A stretch of DNA of 64,000 nt from Icerya purchasi (Eukaryota > Arthropoda > Insecta > Hemiptera > Monophlebidae), in the NCBI GenBank assembly GCA_039619475.1, contig CM077115.1, positions 503,523,352 to 503,587,351 on the forward strand. The letters are read 5' to 3'. Under the pieces are notes generated by a model. It saw only the letters and a program-made list of their open reading frames with translations. It did no database searches and was not told the origin of the DNA. Positions within the stretch are counted from its first letter, which is position 1; every line of letters starts with the position of its first letter. A program made the position numbers and the translations under genes. Below, one piece after another: positions 46,033 to 60,613 of the stretch.

Positions 46033-49000
46033 CATTAAAAATTTAATATCGTAATTTCATTTTATATAATTTAGACATTAGCGAATCGTTTTTTGTTTTT
46101 TTTTATTATTATTTTTTTTATTTATCGAAGTACTTGCAGACTGTTAGTAATTTTATGCATAATGTCGTTCTTTTTATTTTCCGATACCACCATTTGTGTA
46201 TTTCTACATTACTATTTTTAATAAATTTTTGTTACAAATCATTATTTATATATTAGTATTTTTTACGATTTCATATACATAAAATCGTAATGAAGAGATA
46301 ACGTGAAGGACAATGTGTAAAATTTTATATGTATATATCTAAAGTGCGGTGAAATTAAAAAATAAATAATAGGTCGCTTTTTGCAGTGAAACATATCAAA
46401 TTTTTTCAAGGAATGCTGTTGCAAGTAAAAAAAAAAAAAAAACCGAAAAATTTGATAGGCCTATCGTAAGAAATCATAAAATATTACATTGGTTGGCTAT
46501 AACACTAGCAGAATATCGAACACAACACTTTCATATGTGGCGAGTACCGACACTCATCTACTTCGAAGTCGAATGTGTCGGCTTAGTCGTACGTACACTA
46601 CAACGATATGGAGTATAGAACAACACACTTATACACGGATAGATTCCGTTCCTAGATCATAATCGGATTTTCGTAATAACTTTCCAATTTTCGAATCGAC
46701 GAATGATGAACAAGTCGAAACAAAGCATGCACGTAATATATATATATATAGGATAATATATTCTCTCGAGGTAGAAATAATTGCGAGAACATTGTCTGGT
46801 GTATGATACATACAACACGTGCCACTAAAAGAACGAGACATACGTAAGGGAATATCGGGACTCTTCGTAAGCTTTTTACATTTTATTTTTTTTTTTTTGT
46901 TTCGACTAATTCATTGAAAATTTAACTGATTACATGTAGCAACGGTATATTTATCTGAGATCAATATGAAAAATTGTCAGATGATTATATCTTATATTTA
47001 TTGCATAATAGTAACTTAAGTTCAATTTGGAATTCGTACGAATCTTCCCCACATGTTGGGTACTTTCATACAGCATAAGTGGCACCTTCAGACGCAGTGG
47101 GGTATTTTCATACAAGCAATTAAATAAAACTGCAAATAAAAATTAAAAATTCTTTGAGAAAAATAAACGATTCATGCTTATTCGTAAACTATTAAATCTA
47201 CTTAATAAGAAAGTACCTAAAATTAAGAGATCAATCATATTTTTGTAATCTTTGCCGCAGACCAGCACTAGAAATAGATTGCCGTTTAACAACAAGGTAA
47301 TATAGACATTATTGAACATTAAAATTAGATAAGTCCATGAAGAAAGTGAACAGTCTAGAAGTTCTAGAAGTACAAAATGATGGTTGTTTAGGGTCAAGTA
47401 GAATCATTTCGATGTCAGTAATATATAATATACAGTATTCATATTTTCAGTATTTGGGAAAACGAATTTCCATGACGATCCTGGCTTCTTTTTGAGATAA
47501 GAAACTTTGAATTCGGTACGAGAATAGTGACTTATTACTTTTCCTGCGTAACAAATTACAGATTTTTTCTTCGGAAACTTAACGAAAATAAAAAAGAACC
47601 GCCTTTAATGTTGTCTGGTATCACATCAATACTTGTGTCCATTTCGAAATTATCGCAATTAGTTTCATCTAGGATAGAAGTTGAACTCTCTTGCAAAGCT
47701 TATATCCGATTCTTCATATTCGGAGTCATCCACTTTCTGTATATTTAGCTTTTTTATTCGTTATCTCTGAATTTAAATCCTTTAAAACACGTTTCATTTG
47801 TTTAGCTCTAGCTCTTCTTTCTTGTTCTAGCTTTTTCAGGCGTATCGGTATAAATACACGATTTTTGTGGCTGTCTTCCTTTGTTTTTGTTTTTTTATTT
47901 TTATTATTATTTTTTACAACAGTTGGATAGGGTCGGATTGCCTCTGGTATTAAAAGAGTTTTGTGCGGTACGATTTGGTGAATTGGTAGATTATCTAAGG
48001 CTATTAGTTCACAATTATTTGTGTTAGACTTTTGCAGTTCATAGATATCAGTCGTCGTCGATGAGTTACATGTATGGAATCTAGATTCTTGTGGAACCTG
48101 CAAGAAATCCTGTATTGCAGATGATGAGAGCTGACAGAGATTATCGACGATTAGCTGCGATGTAGATGATGCCAAATCTTGAGTGATGTTATTTCGACTA
48201 GGGGGCATATGTTCCAAGTTGCTTGACGTATACACCTCAGTTGGAGCAAAATTTTCATTGCTAAAGGCTAATTCATTAAGGGGCCACATTCCGGGTGTTT
48301 TAAATCCACTTGCGATATTTTTTGCTGTGAATGATTCGAAATATGAAATTTTCACGAGTTTAGGAATATTGTAAATGCTTAGTGCCAGCATTCGTAATGT
48401 GTACCAGTTATTGAAGGCAGTTTTGAGTTTTGATTTAAATGGCCCAAAAACTCCCAACGTCGATTTGCTACAGACATTGAGATGTATGTGGCGGAAAAGA
48501 TAAATAAATTATGCCATTGTCTTTAGCGTAATTGATCGCGTTTTACGGTAATGTGACTTTCGTGATTGTCACATAATAATAATAATATAGGGTTATCTTT
48601 TGTACAGAGTGTGTGCTTCTGGATGTGTTTTAAAACAAAGACAAATATTTCACCTTTTAACCAGCCGCTTTTATTTACAGCCCCAAGACTGCTTTCGGGA
48701 GCACCTTCGAGAAAGTGATCTTTATAATGTACACGTGGAAATGCGAATAGTGGTTGGATAGTATTTCCGCTTGCTGATATAATACCACCAAAAGTAACGA
48801 ACTCGCCTGTTTCTGCTGATACGATTTGCTCGACTTGTTTTTGATTTTTTGGAGCCAAGACTTTGGGAGTTTCTAGAACTGCGGACAAAAAATTCTGTCA
48901 GCAGAAAGTGTCGCCCCAAAACGGTCTTCAAGTTACTATAAAACTCAATAACCGCGATTTTATTAAAAGCGAAAGATCTGACGCGCTTGTGTTCTCAGGT

Positions 49001-52000
49001 TTTCGCAAACTGAGATCCGGGCTTCTTTTGCGAAATCCATACGTCTAATCTTTCCCAGCCATTTTGTTTTCTTCCCAATTTGCTGGATATTTTAAATTCA
49101 AAGACTTAGCGTACTCGTGCGCTAGATTTCTGACTTGAATTGTCGTGAGTCCATAGTGCATCTTACAACATTTTATAATATAGTTATTTAAGAGCTTTTC
49201 TTCTTCGATAGAAAAAACTTGGATACCTGTGTATTTTGAATTAAAAGTACGGCTGCAAGACGGTTCATCATTAGTCTTGCTCTTATATTTTTTTACACGA
49301 CTTTCTAGAGTAGACAGTTTTAAGTTATAGATTTTCTATATGATAACACTCCTTGTAACACATTCTGTAAACAATATAAAAATAATAATTTAAAATTGAA
49401 ATGGGTCGCGCTGCAGATACGATTCGTATCGGTATGTAACTTGCCCCTGTTCGCTTTACATTTATTTTCAAATAATGAATAACATTTTTAATGATAATTG
49501 CAGGTGACGATACAGATAACGATCCAGTATTAGGAGGTTTAGTTGCGGAGGGTGTATTTAGAGAGGTTTTAGAAAAATTCCCGCATGATTTAGATTTGTT
49601 ATTCAAATTTTTCAGTTTTGCCGAAAAGGAATGTGATATTTTACAAACTTTACCTATAACTTTATATAAGTAAGTATACATTCGCCTTTATATTGTATAA
49701 GCAACAGATAAGCCAAAGTGTAATGAAATAAAAGTATTCATTAAATAAAAGAATTCATTACGCAGATTAAAAAATGCGTATTTACACTGCTGAATCCATT
49801 ATTTTAAGAATAGCGTAATACTTATCATTAATTCGATGCTTGTAAACTTATATTAACTCTCATTTTTTTTATTTAGCCGTTATTTTAAATAAGCTGTTAT
49901 TTAAAAAGTAATTTATAGAGGTTAGGCATCAGTACAATTATTAACTAACAATAATATCGGCCTTCAGCGTTAAGTATTATAAATCATTAATCAATTTCAA
50001 TTCAGAAGTTGAAAACAAAAAAAAAATAACGTAAAATTTTGTATAACAGTTTTATTTGATTTTTGATAATTGAAATTTGAAAAATAAATAAAAACTTGTA
50101 CTCGCTTGTTAAAATTTTAATTCGATTTTTTATTTTGTTCTTTTATACGTTTTAAAAGTAGATCGAAGTAATTGAATTAATGTAATTCAAAACCTCGATA
50201 CAAACACTAATAAAAAGTTATCATTCCGCAATATTTATTTATTGTAATAAGCCGGCATATGTGTAGGGAAATAAAGAATAACAATTTACAAGTAAAAGAA
50301 ATGTGGAACAGAATCGCAAATCTGCAACTGATGGGTATCGATTGTGAATATGACGATAATCAGATTATAAGAACTGCAGACTGGGAATTACGAGCTCGGT
50401 TTGTATAACTGTATTATTTTTGTATTGTTCTCGTAAAAAATGATGAAATACCTTCATCAATATGGATTAAAACCTATCCTTATTTTTTGGGTAAATTAAA
50501 TTATTTGAAATAAACAGTTTACACAAATAATAATAAAAGTTATTCATTAATGCGTAAAATTGTAAAAGCAATAAACAAAATAATATTCGTTCGTAAAAAA
50601 ATGAGAAACAAATTTAGGTTTAACATAATAATGTACACGCACACACACTAATGTATATTGATATTAATTGGACCAGTGTGTTTTACTCGAGTACATAATA
50701 CTAGTACGAAAAACCACGGTGGCAATCAACAACTCCGCCCTCTGACGTAATCTGGTGACTAACGCAATCGTGGTTTAATGATGCGTATCTCATATTCTTA
50801 GTGCTATATTTTGCGTTTGTATATATACGTATATATATGTGTATGTATAACGCAGAATAAATAAAATTTAAAAACATAACTAATTATTTTTACGGTACGA
50901 AAAAAAAAAAAATGTAATCATTCCATGTAAATTGAGTATATGAAATGAAATTATTTAAAAGAAGGGGCTAAAAAATTATTTGACACATGTTAGTGAAAAA
51001 AAGGGGAAACAGCATTTGATAATGTAATAAGGCTAACGCTGTGATTGTGACGTTCCAGTAGTTTCAAGTGACGTCATAAAAAAAAAATCGTGTCTAACAT
51101 GCCGTCATTTTAGTTACTGCGCGTAAAACAACGTTTGACACAATCGGTTGAAGTATTAAGAGAATTGTGCCGAGCATCAAATAAATAACCGCATGTGTAG
51201 ATCTATATTAATGTAAATGTTGTGTCGCAGCGTTTCCATTATATTCTTTGCCTTCGCTGATATAATCGTGATTGAATCGTTGTTTAAAATCTTAGTATCC
51301 GAGTGTTATCTACGTATGTCCATCTATTTTGAAGCAGTTTTGTTCGATTTAACTAGCAGAAATATATTTGGACCGATGCGTTGACTAAAATAAATGCCGA
51401 AATACAAAACATAGCAAACAATAGTGGAATTAATCTGGAGTTCCCTGCGAGATACGGGTCATATCGCATTATCAGATTAATTAGTCTAATGATGATTTTT
51501 CATCGCCGCGAATAATTACTAATACAATAGCCGCGAAAATACTGTTACCGGAAGCTGCAGTTGAGTAGATGCTTTTCAGACTGTCGCCGATAGCTTTCAA
51601 TTTTTCTACTGCTTTCCCTAAATTCTCTGCATTTTCCCCTTCTTTGTGTGGTTTGTTACTGATCAAAAAATGTAAAAAATTTGTTGTCGATTCATATTTT
51701 TATTTGTTCTAAATAGTTCTTTACCTATTTTGAACATTGCATTTAAGAGATAAAAGTCGATGGCTACAGACACTAATTACATTGGTGAATTGAGTATAGC
51801 GCTATCCGTAAATGAAAAACTTCCGGCAGTTATGCTTACAGAACGACAGATTAAGTTTTATGTTTTCGTACTTTTTTTTTTTTTTTTTTTCAATTTTATT
51901 GGTTATTAGAAAATTATAATTGTGCGAAAGGTTCCAATTTATATCGTTTAATACTATTGTCTTGGGAAATAAAGGAGAACAAAAATTTTAAGCAAATTCT

Positions 52001-55000
52001 TGATGTTTCTGTTGAGAGAAAATTTTCATCTCGTACTATTCATTGAAATCGAAGCCGAGATAGAAAAATAATTTAATATATTTCTCAGTAGCATTTAAAT
52101 TCAGAATTTTTGCAATAATATAAAAATTGATGTTAATTCCATATATTTTTTGGTCACATAATCCTATTACGATACAAATTTTGATGTGATTAATATTGCA
52201 TTTAAATTAAAAATAGGCAGCCAGGTTTATCTTGTATAATTTAATTTGTAAATAAATTTCTACTTTTTTTAATGCGGAAAATGAGAGAGTTCATGTAGAA
52301 GTCTTTATGAGTATTAATAATATTTCAGCATTAAGAAATGCTGATTCACTGCTATTTTACCCAGTAAAAATTAACATGTCCCGTTTTCACTCTAAACAAA
52401 TCTGAAGTACAACACAGAAGTATTAAAATATCAGTTGTTTGTAAGCCTTTGATTACTACATAATTGTCTCATCTGTATATTCTAAAATTCGTCATTAAAT
52501 CCGGTTAGATTAGGCGATGTACAGAATATATGAAAATACAATAACACTATATTAATGCGTTGGTAATTGTTAAGCAATAATCATTTATTTATATTTATCA
52601 TAGACTAAACTGATTTTCAGTTCTTAATGTCGGATAAAGCATTATCATTGAAATTATTTACATTTTTTGAAAGTTCCGAACTATAATTAAACGATTTCAT
52701 GATAAATATAAAAAATTTAGCCGTTGACATTTTATTCCGGCAAAGACATCGCGGTGCAGAGTGAAAGCTAGTTCAATGGCCCATTTTTCATTTCACATCT
52801 ACATTGTTAACTTTTTCTTTTACGTACTCGTTATTGAATGTCTTTTTAAAGAAAGTAATCCGATATTTCATACCCTAAACAAATTTTTGTAAATTCGGTT
52901 CGAGACGCGATCATATTTTATGTAAAATGTTCTAATACCGTATATTTTGATTTCAGTAAATGTTTAAACGTCTACCAGGAAGGATTTAAAATAATGTCTG
53001 ATGCCGAAGATGTACGAACTTGGTATATAACCGAATTATTTAATTTATTCCTTAAAGAATTCTACTCTGAATGTATAGAACAGCATTGTGTTGAAATTAT
53101 GGAAACCCCTTCTATGGTTGAGATATTACAAGCGGGACATTATATAACCTTGGTAGGTGTCGAAATATGTCACATTTCGTTAATTTACTACGAAATTCAT
53201 ATGTTAATTATTGATATATATGAAGTAATTAAAAGGAAAATTATTTCGCTTTTGCAATATAATTTAAGCCTGTAAAATATTTGCCAGGCGTTTATATTAT
53301 ATTTGCATCGAGATAAAGCAAATTGTAAATGTAAAGAGTTTGCAAATATCACCAGAATAAATGAAGAAAAATACTTCCAATCCGTTAAAACGAAAACGAT
53401 CAAATCATTTATATTTGAGATTTACGATAACTCAAATACACGATCTATGGGTCACTATCTCAATGTGCGTAATGCTTTGCTCACAGATTTAGAGTTCGAC
53501 GTGGCTGAGTGATATATGTATTAAGTATTTTTGCGTTTCGCTATTGCTCTTTGACTGTATTAAATTTTATGTAAAACATAACTCGAAATAAGTAAAGAAT
53601 AAACAGATAACAATCTATATACCAGTAACTCTATTTATAATTTTTCATTAAAAAAAAAACTGTAGTTTCTTCACAAAATAATAATGAAATAAAATCAAAA
53701 CAACAGACACGAAATATAACTGATACATCATCATCATCTTCTGGTACAGTAGTCCGTGGACTGGTTCGCCCCTATGCTTCGTATTTTCCATTCGAATCGG
53801 TTATCGGCCATCCTTTTCATTTCTGATTAACTGGCGCAGCCGGAAAAATTCCTTGTCAGCTTAATCGTGGCCTACCTCTTACACGTCCTCCTGGGATGTA
53901 TCCTTCAATTATATCCCGCAGCAATCCACGTTGGAGCACGTGGCCCATCCAATACAGTTTTCGACTTTTAATTTGGTTCAGTACCTGACGTATTTCGCCG
54001 ATTCGATTTAAGATTTTTTGGTTGGTTCTCTTTTCCGTCCAGCTTGTTTTCTCCGTCCGTCTCCAGCACCACATTTCAAATGCCTCTATTTTATCCCCCT
54101 CCCATTTTGTGCGTGTCCACGTTTCCGAACGATAAAACGCTACCGCCCATACGCATGTCTTAATGATGCGCTTTCGTAATTCTACGGACATTATTCCACT
54201 GGTGATTATTTTTATCTTTTTCATTAAAGCCTATTTTGCCATGGCAAGCCGTACCCGTATGTCTTGGAAGCTACGTCCATCTCCGGTAATAGTGCTACCC
54301 AGATATTTGAAAGCTGAGATCCGTTCTAGATTTGTTCCATCAATTGCAATATTTACCCAATGCCGTTTCATATCAGTTGGCATTATTTTGGTTTTTTTAG
54401 TATTAATCTGCATTCCAAACTTTCATGCTAATTCATTCATATTTTCTGCAGCATACGTGGACTATCTGCTAGTAAGGTCACATCATTCGCGTATTTAATA
54501 GTGCGCACGTTCCGTCCTCCCATTTTTATGCCGTATGTTGTATCATCAAAGGATTCTAGTAGAATTAGCTCTGCTCCAATATTGAATAAATCTGGCGGCA
54601 GTGGGCAACCTTGTCGTACTCTTCTTCTGATTTTTATTGGTTCAGTTTCACCATCTCCGGTTCGAATTACAGCTTGTTGTCTGTTATATAGATCACTGGA
54701 AAATAGAGAAAAAAAAAATGAAATACTCTAATATGACAGTAAGTGTATTTTTTAATAAAGAATAATGCAACAACGACTAACACAGTGACTTAGCCTTTCG
54801 GTGGTCTCCAGTGATGTCACAATGAAAAAACATATTGATCTCTACTGTGTAATCGTGATCAACTTTCTGCGTAAAAAATAAGGCAATTTAGTGGCTACAT
54901 TCGAAAAAGTTTCATCTTTAAAACTAAGCAGTCGAACTTGTAGCAAATAAACAAACGATTACAAGTAGAGAGAAAATGTTTGATAAGTAAAGAAATCTAA

Positions 55001-58000
55001 AATTAAAGAAAAAATTAATAAAAATCTATCTGTATAGTACAATATGATTGAGAAACGTACGCTGTAATAGGAATTTTTACCGACAGTTTTCCTATAGATC
55101 TTTTTAATCAATCATACTGTGCGTGGAAAAAAAAAATAAATGCAAACATATTAGAAAAACGCAATGAGGATAAAAACAGATAGAAATCAAAAAAGAAAAT
55201 ATAAGAAGGGAACAATTTTTAATAACAGTTGTACCTTCTTCGCAGTTATTGGCATAGTCCAGAATTAAAGATAAGTGGCGAAATGCTATGAAATACCAAT
55301 AACAAGAGTCTAAACTTTTGATGCAAATAAAATATTCCATATTAATTTCAACCTGAATATCAGTCATACTCGTATCCTTGTCTAGTAGTATTGTGTTATC
55401 TGCGTATTTCATATCTACGATTTTGTCTCCGTCCTTTTATATTTCGTTTTTGTATAGTTTTTATTTCGTCTATCCTTCGCGATGTTATTATTCTGATACA
55501 GTTAAAGGACAGGATATAGGAAGCACAGTAAGAAGCAGGAAGCCTTGACTTTAAAAGGACTAAATAGAGGGAAGAGCGTTCCGCAGAAAGAGCAAAACAC
55601 TCAAAGAAAATTGGGCTTACTTTGGATATGTGTTTTAAGAACAGTTTTAAACAAAAATATTTCATACTGTTCACGCGCATTGTATGAACTGTATCTAAAT
55701 CATTCAGTCCTCGACAGATCCAAACAGTTTCCACTTATCAGTATGTCGACTTTTCTATATTAGCTAATTAATTTTTCGGGACAAAACGTGTATATCACAT
55801 TCTTGCTCGAGTTTCACTTTGTTAGTAGATGACGAATATACTTTCAGATTTTAATATCACACAGCCACCGATGACTCGCGGAAGTAAAACATAAACTAAA
55901 TTTTAAAACGTTCTAATAAATACAAATGAACACTACTGAAACAATAAACGTTTATTTTCTTTTTCATTTAGGTAAATATTTTTGAAAAAAAGAACAGAGA
56001 TGACGAAGCTTACGGAATGTTACGAAAAGGATTAGATTTATTTCCGAATGATATGGAACTATGGATCAGACAAGTTAAATACTACAAATCACATATTGGA
56101 AAATCAGATATTTTAAAAATGATCCAAACATCTAGTTCTAAGCTGGATGAAGAAGCCCAAAATCAGTTCTGGAAGTCCATATTGCTCACCTTAGATGATT
56201 GTTCTTCTTCGGAGGTACTTGTTAAATAGTTGTAATCGTGTCGTATACTTACAAAATGATGTACTTTATTATAAACTAATATGGAATCAAATAATAATGT
56301 TTTCGATTTATCTATAATAATTAATAAAGGTAGTTTATAATTCGGTTTTAAAATTGACAAATTTATTAACAAATTAAAATTAATTAAATATTTGTATGAA
56401 AAAGCGGTAATTATTTACAAACTAAACTAGAATAACTAATAATTTAGTAACATAAAACATTTGTAAAAGTATATGTGCACGTATAAATTATATTGTGTAC
56501 ATTACATAAAAATTTATATAATAAATAAAAAATTAAATGAAAACAAAAAATGTTGAATAAAAATGATTGCGCCAGTCTGTGAAAACCAGTTGCTAGTTGG
56601 GGGTTGACGGACCGAGCTTAGCCTCCAAGCGATGCGCGCGATGATCGGTCAGCGAATAAACGAATTGCCACGGGAAAACGTCTTGGTCTAGTGACGAAAA
56701 GGTATTCAGAATTACGTTTTTCGAGAACGGTGTCTGGTGGCAGGATAAACGAAGGAAGACGATCCAGCAGCGTCCGAATGACGACCGGATCGCCTAGAAC
56801 ATCAAATTTATCTCTAAAATCCGGGTAAATTAAAACAATAAATTCGAGTACCGGCTCACTTCTTTTTCATTGGGAATCCAGTCCGAAATACCAATGTACA
56901 CCCGCCCCCATTAAGAAATTTCGGTCAACCTAGCAGATACGTATTAATTATATTTATAAAATTCGTTCTTTTGTATATGTGTATTACAGGAGAGGGATAC
57001 TTTTTAAGATTGGCCCTTCTGTACTTTTTTTTTATTTATTTATTAATTTAAATTATGTAAAAAACGACTCCTAATTTAAATTAATCAAATAATAAAAATA
57101 ATATTGAATAAATAATAAAATTAAATTTAACAATAAATACTTTCACAGCAAAAGAATCGAAACCGTAATAGCATCCTTAAAGACTCAATCGTAAACAATC
57201 TAAATTGTTTCGGTGTGCATATTTATATTGTGGTATAAAAATGTTTTAAAAGTCTAAAAAGTGAGAAATCAAAAAAAAAAAAAAAAAACGCAAAAAGTAT
57301 GAAAGTAACAGAATTTGTTTGTTTACAATGAGTGCTTAAAATATTCACTCTTAACAATAACGAGTGACATTTTGCACTTTATGTCACATCAAACGTTGAA
57401 CACGAAATAAACACAGTAGAACCATTACCTCTTCCATTATACACCGTTGCTGAGGACCTAGTATCGTCATATAGGCGATTGAAACTGTTTAAGTGTTCGC
57501 ATTCAGGGCTCTCCTGTAGTATTTAATTACTTATTTTTCAGACTTGAAACGTCATTTTAATATAAATAAATAAAATAACTCAATAAATTTTACCACTTAT
57601 GTAAACATTTCATTTTGAAATTATATGCTATAACTCAGTATTGTCGTTACAGCCTAGTTGCTGAAGTACACTTGCCTTCCGTCACAGAGGTGCTGTGAGT
57701 TACAATAAAAATTATTACAAATAATTAAATAATCGCTAATAGAGCCATATGGAAGGCAGCAAACATGCATACTACCATATGCGCATTATTTAGTATACAA
57801 ATAGAAACACTTATTTGTATGTCGATAAATTAAACATTTACAATATCAGTTCCAAGTGTAGTTTTGCGAGTACACTAACGTTGTATGTAACAATTGCCGT
57901 GAACACTATGCCTATGTCTGTATAACTAAAACGTAAAAATAAGTAGTTGCCTACGCTCAAAAACTGAGTATATGGCACTACAAAGAAGAGAATTCAGTAT

Positions 58001-60572
58001 TATAAATTTAGAAAGTACATATATGGGCTTTTACCTTTGTTCTTTTTTAATTGATCGTATAAATCGCATTTTAAACCGATTATTAATTTTTGAAAGGAGT
58101 TACAAAATAAAATTTAACGCTAATAAATTCACGGAAACATTTCAACCTATTCACCGTATAATTTTTAATACAAAGGGAACTTACATATTAGGAATTAATG
58201 TTGGTACTACGTATTTAATAGCTTACGTGTAAGACATTTTATTTGAACGCGTGTTTCCGTTTGTCACTTATCCTGAGCAGAATTAAATTTTGATTTCGGT
58301 TTCATAGCGAAACGATATTTAAGTGATTATTCAATAATACTCTGACCTCTCTCCAGTAAAATAACAGCTCCGTCGAGCTAAAAATGGTTGTTACTAAAAT
58401 TTAATGATAAATGCGGGTTAAAAAATTCTTTAATATTTTAATATATGTTCACTAGTTATATTTCTATTATGAAAATAATCTAACTGCAATGACAGAAACA
58501 TTTTTATCAAATGTATTACGAGAATATTCATCAGTAAATCTTAGTTTTTCGTGTTCCCATACGATACACAGCAATTGCTTACGTATTTACATAAAATATC
58601 GCCTCATAGCTGAGTATGAACTTGTTTCCTAAATTTTGAGTCAACGATAGACATTAATTCCGCCTTAACGATGCACGTTCTCTTTTGTGCGTGTGTATGT
58701 GTATATAAAATTTTACCTATGCTGCTTCGAGTTCAATTGAGATAAACATTATGAAAAAACACAGAGGAGGAGGAACTTACTTCACGTTTCTATTTTGCAG
58801 TGTATCAAAGTTAAATTCCCATATATAAATAAATAAGTAAGAATAATTACATATTTCCTAAACCAAATAAAGCTCTACAATGCTTAATTAAAAGTAAAAT
58901 TAGACAATGTACAACGTCAAAAAACAAAAATCGCTCCCCGTATCTTCTAGCCATTTTGTTAAAAATCTACGCAGTCACTAATGCGAAAAGTTTAATAAAT
59001 TTTAAGCATTTTTATAGGAAAAGTTTTTATTTATTACAGGTCGATATGGTACTAAAAGAATTTGTAAAATTAAAGCTGACACAGTACCCCTCGTTGAAAC
59101 GGTTGTTTTTAGACTGGTCGTTCAGGAATTGCGGCTTGAGTAAAACCAGAGAAATTTTTAATGTTTTAATTAATACCAGCTCTCCAGATTTAGATTCGTA
59201 TCTGCAAATGATTTCTTTCGAAAAATTGGAGCCGGAATTGAGCAGAATTCAAAAATATTACGAAGAAGCTTGTGATCGGTTCGGTTCCCGTTCAGCTGGT
59301 GTGTATATCAGACAAATCTAATTGTTTTTCTCTTAATTCTATACTTAATCCATTTACACGCGGCTTATTAAGCAATTTTAAAACTAAGTTTTCACCTAAC
59401 AAAAATCTATTTAAAAAGAGAGAAAAAAAAATAATTGTTTTTGTTTGTTCGTGTATGTGCGCGCGAATGTACGTGTGACCGGTGATGTGTGTGAAGCCAG
59501 TTAAAAAATAAGAGGGATAATACAATAATGATAGCGAAGAGAGGTAGTGAAAGTAGAGAGCACATGATGAGCAAGCGAACAAAGGTAAATATTTAAAAGA
59601 TTAGCAATGTAAAACTATGCATAAACTTGGCACACGAGGAATAAAGTTGAACAGTGGTAGTAAAGGACTTACTTTTAGTTGTTGCAATATCATGGTGGCC
59701 ACTCAAATATAATTTTTAAATTCCCGGTTACCCTGGTCCAAATCCTCCCAATTTCCTGATTACTAGAATTGTACAAAAAGAAGAATGGAATTTTTTTGTT
59801 ACTATTGATAATATTTGACTGCCGCAGCATGTTTTATATGGATAAAACAGAACTTCATAATTTATTTTGAGTAATGTACATTAAAAAATGCATTCATATT
59901 TCACTTCAATAGACTTTTTTTTAAATCAAAACTATCGTTTGGTTATTTTCATTTTTTTCCCGGTTTCAAAAATTCCCAGTTTTCCCGGTTCAGCGACCAC
60001 CATGAATGTGGAAATAATTGAATAAACTTTTACATGCTCCAGATGTTTAGTCGTGTTTTTTGTGTATTTTTTAAAATTCTGATAAAATTAAAGTGTATAT
60101 TAAGTGTTACTGTTATAAATTACCTCTTCTGACAAATGAAAGTTTAAGAATCGTAGGAAAGTATTAAAAAAGAGTAATATATTGCAGACAATAAGTGAGA
60201 TAGAAAATGAATAATTAAGGAACGTTGTTGAAGTAAGCAAGATAAAAGGATATGTGACTTAATCAAAGCAGTTTCATTTGCATGACGAAATATCATTGAT
60301 TCTGCTAATAAGTCGCGGAAAGATGTATACGGAAAATACAGCTAGAGCATTGTACTGTGGAAAACGAAAATTTGAAATATTAAAGTAGATCAATATTTCA
60401 ACAAATCGATTGAAATCTATAAAATGTTCTGTTATAGGAAACTAAAACAATAAAAAAATAAACAGAACTAATGATTTTCTTAAATTATAATGTTACTCGA
60501 TTTGTAAACGAATGGTTGCTTCTCTTTCAGATTTTAAAGGATTTTCCATTTATTTACTTTTATTTATTTATC

Positions 60573-60613
<41 letters not shown>

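Noticed and set aside
57972..58232. 86-codon frame after the SINE at 57648
   Set aside because: It starts in the SINE tail and runs into AT-rich intron; no family match.
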